From assembly GCF_027943255.1 (NCBI RefSeq), contig NC_072895.1:23844001-23908000 (forward strand): a stretch of DNA of 64,000 nucleotides. Direction: 5' to 3'. The translations under genes were made by a program, and so were the position numbers. This DNA comes from Anastrepha obliqua (taxonomy: Eukaryota > Arthropoda > Insecta > Diptera > Tephritidae). Within the stretch, counting starts at the first letter, position 1; each line of letters begins with the position of its first letter. The notes under the pieces were generated by a model, which saw nothing but the letters and a program-made list of their open reading frames with translations, searched no databases and had not been told where the DNA came from. Shown one piece after another: positions 56,195-64,000 of the stretch.

Positions 56195-58123
56195 AAAATA
56201 AAGATAAAGATAAAGATAAAGATAAAGATAAAGATAAAGATAAAGATAAAGATAAAGATAAAGATAAAGATAAAGATAAAGATAAAGATAAAGATAAAGA
56301 TAAAGATAAAGATAAAGATAAAGATAAAGATAAAGATAAAGATAAAGATAAAGATAAAGATAAAGATAAAGATAAAGATAAAGATAAAGATAAAGATAAA
56401 GATAAAGATAAAGATAAAGATAAAGATAAAGATAAAGATAAAGATAAAGATAAAGATAAAGATAAAGATAAAGATAAAGATAAAGATAAAGATAAAGATA
56501 AAGATAAAGATAAAGATAAAGATAAAGATAAAGATAAAGATAAAGATAAAGATAAAGATAAAGATAAAGATAAAGATAAAGATAAAGATAAAGATAAAGA
56601 TAAAGATAAAGATAAAGATAAAGATAAAGATAAAGATAAAGATAAAGATAAAGATAAAGATAAAGATAAAGATAAAGATAAAGATAAAGATAAAGATAAA
56701 GATAAAGATAAAGATAAAGATAAAGATAAAGATAAAGATAAAGATAAAGATAAAGATAAAGATAAAGATAAAGATAAAGATAAAGATAAAGATAAAGATA
56801 AAGATAAAGATAAAGATAAAGATAAAGATAAAGATAAAGATAAAGATAAAGATAAAGATAAAGATAAAGATAAAGATAAAGATAAAGATAAAGATAAAGA
56901 TAAAGATAAAGATAAAGATAAAGATAAAGATAAAGATAAAGATAAAGATAAAGATAAAGATAAAGATAAAGATAAAGATAAAGATAAAGATAAAGATAAA
57001 GATAAAGATAAAGATAAAGATAAAGATAAAGATAAAGATAAAGATAAAGATAAAGATAAAGATAAAGATAAAGATAAAGATAAAGATAAAGATAAAGATA
57101 AAGATAAAGATAAAGATAAAGATAAAGATAAAGATAAAGATAAAGATAAAGATAAAGATAAAGATAAAGATAAAGATAAAGATAAAGATAAAGATAAAGA
57201 TAAAGATAAAGATAAAGATAAAGATAAAGATAAAGATAAAGATAAAGATAAAGATAAAGATAAAGATAAAGATAAAGATAAAGATAAAGATAAAGATAAA
57301 GATAAAGATAAAGATAAAGATAAAGATAAAGATAAAGATAAAGATAAAGATAAAGATAAAGATAAAGATAAAGATAAAGATAAAGATAAAGATAAAGATA
57401 AAGATAAAGATAAAGATAAAGATAAAGATAAAGATAAAGATAAAGATAAAGATAAAGATAAAGATAAAGATAAAGATAAAGATAAAGATAAAGATAAAGA
57501 TAAAGATAAAGATAAAGATAAAGATAAAGATAAAGATAAAGATAAAGATAAAGATAAAGATAAAGATAAAGATAAAGATAAAGATAAAGATAAAGATAAA
57601 GATAAAGATAAAGATAAAGATAAAGATAAAGATAAAGATAAAGATAAAGATAAAGATAAAGATAAAGATAAAGATAAAGATAAAGATAAAGATAAAGATA
57701 AAGATAAAGATAAAGATAAAGATAAAGATAAAGATAAAGATAAAGATAAAGATAAAGATAAAGATAAAGATAAAGATAAAGATAAAGATAAAGATAAAGA
57801 TAAAGATAAAGATAAAGATAAAGATAAAGATAAAGATAAAGATAAAGATAAAGATAAAGATAAAGATAAAGATAAAGATAAAGATAAAGATAAAGATAAA
57901 GATAAAGATAAAGATAAAGATAAAGATAAAGATAAAGATAAAGATAAAGATAAAGATAAAGATAAAGATAAAGATAAAGATAAAGATAAAGATAAAGATA
58001 AAGATAAAGATAAAGATAAAGATAAAGATAAAGATAAAGATAAAGATAAAGATAAAGATAAAGATAAAGATAAAGATAAAGATAAAGATAAAGATAAAGA
58101 TAAAGATAAAAATAAAGATAAAT
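56195..58123. repeat. (GATAAA)n satellite, R2 copy
   Basis: An almost perfectly homogeneous hexamer array of about 1.92 kb (some 320 units), with a single variant unit at the far end (near 58,110). It lacks the internal interruption of the R1 array. Each unit overlap spells AGATAA, which fits the WGATAR consensus of GATA-type zinc-finger factors. Confidence 0.95.
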
Positions 58124-60307
58124 GAACGAATATCATATTGGATAAAGTATTCGGCTTTCATGTAGCTTATGAGAATGGGGTAAGTATTTATTTAAAAAAA
58201 CAAGTGCGTGAAACTTTCAAGGCAGACAAAGAAAGAGGGAGAGACCCGATAGAGAATGAGAGAGAGCGAGAGAAAGAATATATATCTAAATATAAAACAA
58301 AATACCTTGGATTGACGCAAAAGCAGGAGTAAACGCAACGCGAAAGCCGCTTTGGCACCACGCATTCCAAAATGTTCTAGAACACAACAAAAACACAGCG
58401 CATTCACTTCATGCCTCAATGCGTATGTCGTCCAAGCCCAAAATCTAAGCCTACCGACTACAAGAACAAAATACATTCGTAGACGTATGAATACAGTATA
58501 AAATGTGATTGCTGCAGAGTAACTTCAAATGGCCGTCGGCACGTGTTCTTTTTGTTCAAAACCAAAAAGCTAAATTTTCCCCGTAGTTTCTCATCAAAAG
58601 GAAGGGTTTTTTCGGGCGCCGCATGATGAAAAGATTTTAAAGGTGATCTCTTTAACAGTCCACTATTCGGTTCTGACAGAATCGAATTCGAAAGAATCGG
58701 CTGATGGGCTGACGTCACTCGTCTCCCGAAGTGGTTTATTTACGAAAACTAAATTTGTGTTATAGATAACCAATGACACTTCGTTGCCGTCTGAACAACG
58801 ACTGATTGGACGAATGTGTAAATACATGTGAAACGATCGTACAGATTTCGGCTCCGGATCCACAAGTGACGTGGCAGCCAAAGTTCCCCTCACAATCTTC
58901 TTTTTCGCCGTAGTTAAAAAAAAACTTGGTAATCTATCATCCTCGGCGCACATACACACATATTTTGAGAGTTCATTTTATATATATTTATATTTCATTT
59001 TATGGTTGACGGCGAGCTTTAAGGTTGTAGGCAGCCCACACCCACTTACGAACCTTGCAAGATACTCTGATACTACATATAATGGCCAAGCAGTTACAGG
59101 TCAACTCATTCACATTTCGTTGACTTGCCTATTTCTGTAAAATCTAGCCAACTTCATATTTACGTAATCTATGCCATAATTTCCCAGACTCGAAGTAAAA
59201 TCAAACTGTGCAAAATTAATAATAGTCTGAGGAATGTCTCAAAAGTATACCCATACATACATATGTTACATACATACATATGTAGACATGTGAAGGCTTG
59301 GTGGCTGAGAATTGTCACCAAACCATCTATAATTACAACTACAAGCAGCGCAGGCCGATGAGACAAATATTTACACTACAGCCGACATTTTGAAGTAAGC
59401 GAGCAATAGTAAAAAATTGGCTAATGTGAAACCAGAAAATCAGCAATAAATAGTTTATTTTGTGGTATTTTACGGTTTCTTGCAATATTCACCATTTTTT
59501 AGCGTTTTCTCTGATAATTGCAATCGAGGTTGCTACATAAAACGAAATCTGCTTGAAAGATTTGCAGCGTACCATATGTAGGTATGTATGTGTATATCTA
59601 CCTCCAACATCATCTGTATATGTATCCATCTATGTACGACGTGCAATATCATGCTATTAAGTTTGTTCTCACGTCAACCCGTTACCCGTTACCCGCTATC
59701 CACTGCAATTCTGTTTAAGGGGTAACGCATATGCAATTACTCAGTCAGATAGCGGTGTATCAACTCATTTTAGCAAACGATGCCGAGAATATATCATATA
59801 TATAATATCTCTTGACAGCCGAGAAAAGTATTTGGTTTGTTTTTGCTTTCTTTGGTGGATTCAAAGAGCTTACCATTATGAAGTACTGGTAACTACTATG
59901 TAAGAGATCCCGGTGGGCAAGAGCTCAAAAATTTAGGGTATTTAGAGGATTTATTTTAGAATAAAAAATGGAAAACGATATTTGAATTTTTATTTTTTTA
60001 TTAAGCTTCTTTTGCATAGAAAAATTAAAAAAAAAAATTTAATTTTAATAATTTTAAAAATAGCACTGCTGTTGACCCTCCCGAAAAATTGGACCAGGAC
60101 GGTGTTGCCCATTTTGGCTCATCTATTGATCTGAAAAACCACAAAAACCAAAAAAAAAAGTATTAATCAGTAGCTGTGTCCCGTTACTAGAATAAAAAAC
60201 AATGACAAAATGGCGCGGTTTTGAATTTGACACTTTGAAAATCGGGTTACTCGGTTTTTTATTAAACAAAAAAACCCAAAATAATTGAAATAATAATGGG
60301 ATTCTAC
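58124..60307. other. Single-copy stretch, no gene recognised
   Basis: Right of R2 the sequence is not repeated in the window. I see a GA-rich purine run (58,228-58,280), simple (ATAC)n steps near 59,255-59,285, and no protein or RNA I can name. Short open frames here lack domains. Confidence 0.4.
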
Positions 60308-61238
60308 AAGGTGAAGTCCAAAATAAACAAGACTGGCGTCACATAAATGTTTCTGATGGCGCCATCTTTTTAATGAGTTAGTGCGTTGGAAGTTACATCC
60401 CTAGCTGACTACCAGTCAAAGCTTGGTGGCATTCGGTTCAGTGGAAGCGAAGTTATTGCGTCTAAAATGTCAGTATGCTTGTCTCATTGGTATAAAAATG
60501 AGTTTCGAACAAAGAGCTAATATCAAATTTTTTTTTAAATCGGAAACATTTGAATTCTTGAAAAAAATGTATAATGATGATTGTCTATCTCGTGCCGGAG
60601 TTCATGAGTGGTTTACACACAAGAGATGGTTGTGAGGACATAAATGACAATGACATACGGGCCACCCAAAATCAGTAATCACCGAAAACTCAAACGAAAG
60701 TTTTCGTAAATTTATAAAAACTGAACCGAAATCGTCGTTGAAATTCATGGAATCGGAGTTAAATATCTCCAAAGCATCGATTTATTGCATATTAACTGAT
60801 CATTTCGGCTTACGAAAGGTCAGTGTTCGTTTCATACCGCTCAAATTAACTGAGGACCAAAAACTGCGCAGAATTCAACATTCGAAAGACCTCATTAAAG
60901 AGGCGAGAAGAGGCGAGAACTTCTTCACAACATTGTAACTGGGAATGAAACGTGGTATTTCCAACATAAGCCTGAAAATATGCGTCAAAGTGCCGAATGG
61001 AAGGCCCCAGACAAGCCACCACCCAAAAAATCGCATTTGAACAAGTCAAAAATCAAGTCGATGCTCATTTGTTTTTACGATTCTAAGGGAATTATCCACA
61101 AGGAATTCGCGCCAATGGGCCAAACCGTGAAGGCGAGGCCAGAGGGGACTATTTTGAATAAATTAACTGGAAATTATCAGAACAAAGCTCCTGTCGCTTC
61201 TAGTTTAGCTCAGTCTTTTTTATTTTGAACTTCACCTT
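60308..61238 (+). pseudogene. Mariner-like transposon relic
   Basis: Terminal repeats are AAGGTGAAGTCCAAAATAAA (left) and TTTATTTTGAACTTCACCTT (right). The plus strand begins MSFEQRANIKFFFKSETFEF and continues with FMESELNISKASIYCILTDH, ETWYFQHKPENMRQS and CFYDSKGIIHKEF. Stops and frameshifts are present (near 60,634 and 60,938), and the second and third catalytic regions are deleted. It belongs to the same family as the relics at 5,771-6,675 and 54,208-55,020. Confidence 0.75.
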
Positions 61239-64000
61239 TTAGTACGGGCGATAGCCATTTATGTTGTGAACAACATATTAAGACGATTCGGTTGAATAGT
61301 TTTTTTGTTTTTTGTTTTTTTGACAACACTTGGCCGCAAAAAGGCGTTTCGAGATAAATGGGTTTAAAGTTACAGGTATAGGAGCGCGCGGACCGCTCTC
61401 AACCTAGTTAATCGGCTGTAGAAGCTGTAATATTGGGAATTTCCACAAGAAAATTTTACAGTATATTCTTAAGATACTATACTTTCGAAATATTGAAAAA
61501 ACAAAAAATCGATTTTTTGAAATTTCTAATTTTCTAAATTTTAAAATTGAAATAATTTGAAAAGCACAGTGAAAGGCTCTAAAAATTAACAAACTGTGTA
61601 TAAAATAAAACCACTTACATGTAAATATTGGATATTTTAGTCTTCCTCCGCGTAGACTACTACTACTCCCACTCCTCTTACTTTGACCGCAGCTGTGAAT
61701 ATCTGGCGTTAAGCCATAAAATAAATGCAACCAAAGTTTAACAAACTCACTAAACTAAGATAAAATAAACCGAATTGAATTAAGCAAATTATGTATTCAT
61801 CATAAAATATTGCACAAAGCGCCGTTATTTCTTGTTATTGTTGCTGCTGCAATGCCGCTGCTACTTGCACATCACAATTCGTCTGAGATCGTTTTAATTG
61901 GTGATTCACTCGCAGGCCGACACGTTCAAGCGCCAATGTCATTGCAACACATAAAGTGGCAATGAAGCATTGATGGAAAAGGTTGTTGCTGCTTTAAAAT
62001 AAGAAAAAAAAAACAAAAAATTATCTATTCAAACTACAAATGCAAATACAAATGCTTCACTCAACTTTGCCCAATGTGGAGCAGCATGGGAACCTCTTTT
62101 TCATTGATCAGCGTGCACATGCAATTAATGAATTCAAAGCAGTGCAAAAAAATCTTTACAGTGTCTTCAATATTATTCAATATCGACAGATTTGTGTGAC
62201 GGATTACACAACAATTTGTTTGGTTCGTTTAATAGTTTCCCAAACTCTTTTGTTCAAGCGTCATTTGCATACAGGAAACAGACTGACTGACATTGAATTC
62301 GCTACAAATAATAATAATATCCGTTACACTTTTAGTTTTCTTTTTCTTTTAAGACAGAGTAAGCATTTCAATCCTCATTTGAGTTGTCTGTGTGTTTATG
62401 CAATTGATTTCTTTTGTATCGATTAATCGGCAAATACCTACAATTATTGCAGCTCCGTCAGGTAGTCCGAGGACGCAATGTGCTCGTACGGTCACGTATA
62501 AATATGGGGTACTATACTTGTATATACATATACACATATACTTATATATAATTGGTGCTTATACACTTTTTGGGTATTTTTTCTGTGCCGCCCCTCCTTT
62601 TTCTATCAATCGGTGTTTTGCGCTCGGGTTTACGAACCGGCTACGCCGGTCGCTTTATTCTATACCAATACGAAAAGCCCACAAGTATATATTTTAGTGT
62701 TCTATTTAAAATGCAACAATTTATGTATAACAACAACAACAAAACTCAGATTTTGCATGCAATCTAAATTTCCGTTAGTTTGACAAAGAATATGAGTTCG
62801 AAGTTGTTGTGAGCAATGCATTGAGAAAATAGAGAGAAGGTAGTAAAACAAAAATGTATGCATTTATAAGTATGTGTGATACGATATGTAAGTGTTTCTG
62901 TGCCTATACTTCGAAAGGTCATTTGAATTCACTATAGAGACAATGATTGAGTAAGAATTGTTCGTTCACCAGCTTCTCGCAGATAGGTTGAAATTATTAT
63001 AAGGGGTAAAAGGATGAATGTGCTGCTCAAAAAACTCTAACTGTGAGAAAGGCAGTAGATTATAAACTATAATGTAAAAAACTGTGCATTTATATCTATG
63101 CTGTAAATAGAAGGTGGCGTAAGAAGAGCAGTACAGACAACTTGACACTGCCTTACATGAAATGTATTCTCCTTGTATTTTGTATTGTTTTTTTTTTTTT
63201 TGCTGAATTAGAGTGTTGATTTTCTAGCAAATTTTGGTATCTTTGATTAGGATAGGAAGAATAATTATGCTGCAGAACTAATTAATATCGTATTTTTTTG
63301 TTATGTTATGTTATGTTTATTTCGTTTATGGATTCCATCGCAAAAAACAATTTTTTGTTTTTAAGTAAAAAAATAAATATAGCTTAAAAGCCTAAAAAAT
63401 ACAAATTTACAAAATCTGAGTGACGTTTATAGCTGGCGTTTTAATGTAGCCTAACGCACAAACGACGAGCAGTTAACTGCGTTTACTTGCCTTCCTGTTA
63501 CATGGAGAAGTCTTCACTGTAGCAAATTAGAGGTCACTTTGACATTGAATCCAAATTTAATCACACTTTTGTTTAATTTCAGCATTTCGAAACTCACATT
63601 TCACGCTTGTATTTCTATGAATAATCAGATTTGCTGTTATCGCAACAATTTATCACCACGAAATAAGCTGAGCGATAAACCTAATAAATTAGGTGGCAAT
63701 GGGCTTTAATGCGCAGACACCATAGCTTTTTTCTTTTGAATACTCCTTAAGTTGTGCGATGGCATAAAATATGCGAAAAACTCCAGCGGCTTAGTAATTA
63801 AACTAATCCTATCGCACTTGAATAATTTTTTTCAATTATGTATAATACGTATTTAAATATATTCACAAAGTTATTTGGAGTCGCCTCAACTTCGCAATAG
63901 TTCAATTTTTACGAATTGCCCGTTACACCTGTTTCGCATAAAAAATAATAATTTGGCATTAAACTAATTAAGTTTTAATTAGACTTGGAGGCGCTTTTGA
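61239..64000. other. Single-copy stretch, no gene recognised
   Basis: AT-rich sequence with short open frames only (longest 62,040-62,426), none with a domain I recognise. A few TTATG units occur near 63,300. It may be intergenic or intronic DNA of a gene outside the window. Confidence 0.4.

Larger units (their letters stand above)
49131..58123 (+). repeat. Direct repeat R2 (right copy of segmental duplication)
   Basis: Together with 47,160-47,420 this is collinear with R1 at 826-9,416 in the same orientation. It carries the Tc3-like remnant (50,270-50,515, minus), the RT remnant, the expanded (TTATG)n array, the mariner relic and the (GATAAA)n array. It lacks the DD41D-type element and mariner 3' end of R1 (join near 54,198). 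Stretches 49,140-50,270 and 52,751-54,197 are non-coding as far as I can see. Confidence 0.85.

Noticed and set aside
62040..62426. Plus-strand frame of 128 codons in the single-copy right flank
   Set aside because: No motif, signal peptide or repeat structure supports coding; sequence composition is like the surrounding AT-rich DNA.

Overview
The window reads as AT-rich nuclear DNA from a higher fly (Diptera, Brachycera). A tephritid fruit fly is the most likely source: the window holds intronless divergent ionotropic receptor (IR) genes, Tc1/mariner relics with DD41D spacing (the 'rosa' type first described from Ceratitis), jockey-type retrotransposons and a tRNA-derived SINE. Species cannot be told from sequence alone. 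There is no sign of bacterial organisation.

The core is a cluster of chemosensory IR genes arranged as a large, imperfect inverted duplication. In the left arm (about 11.74-22.57 kb) the order is IR-A (minus), IR-B (plus), IR-C (minus). In the right arm (about 32.3-46.7 kb) it is the mirror image: IR-C' (plus, 5'-truncated), IR-B' (minus, dead), IR-A' (plus). Between the arms lie the 5' half of IR-C, a 5 kb block of transposon relics, and IR-D (plus), an older paralogue of IR-A. Four genes look intact (A, C, D, A'). IR-B is broken by one in-frame TAG, IR-B' by several lesions, and IR-C' keeps only its C-terminal half. The arms also share LINE relics and a degenerate ~110 bp minisatellite. They differ by later insertions in the right arm: a mariner with an open transposase, a LINE fragment with a clear target-site duplication, a small TIR element and an internally deleted piggyBac relic. 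Each mariner and LINE insertion has a visible empty site in the left arm.

The inverted pair is bracketed by two long direct repeats, R1 (about 0.83-9.4 kb) and R2 (about 47.2-58.1 kb). Each carries the same transposon relics, a (TTATG)n satellite and a (GATAAA)n satellite, with very different array lengths in the two copies. R1 ends abruptly in a jockey endonuclease fragment. R2 is preceded by a LINE insertion and followed by about 6 kb of single-copy DNA with one mariner relic and no recognisable gene.

The IR proteins should be membrane chemoreceptor subunits: signal peptide, extracellular N-terminal region, split ligand-binding domain around a TM1-pore-TM2 core, and a third TM near the C-terminus. 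The cluster looks like a birth-and-death locus. Its arms appear to exchange sequence: a 986 bp block spanning the promoter and 5' coding part of A and A' is identical, while sequence on both sides has diverged.
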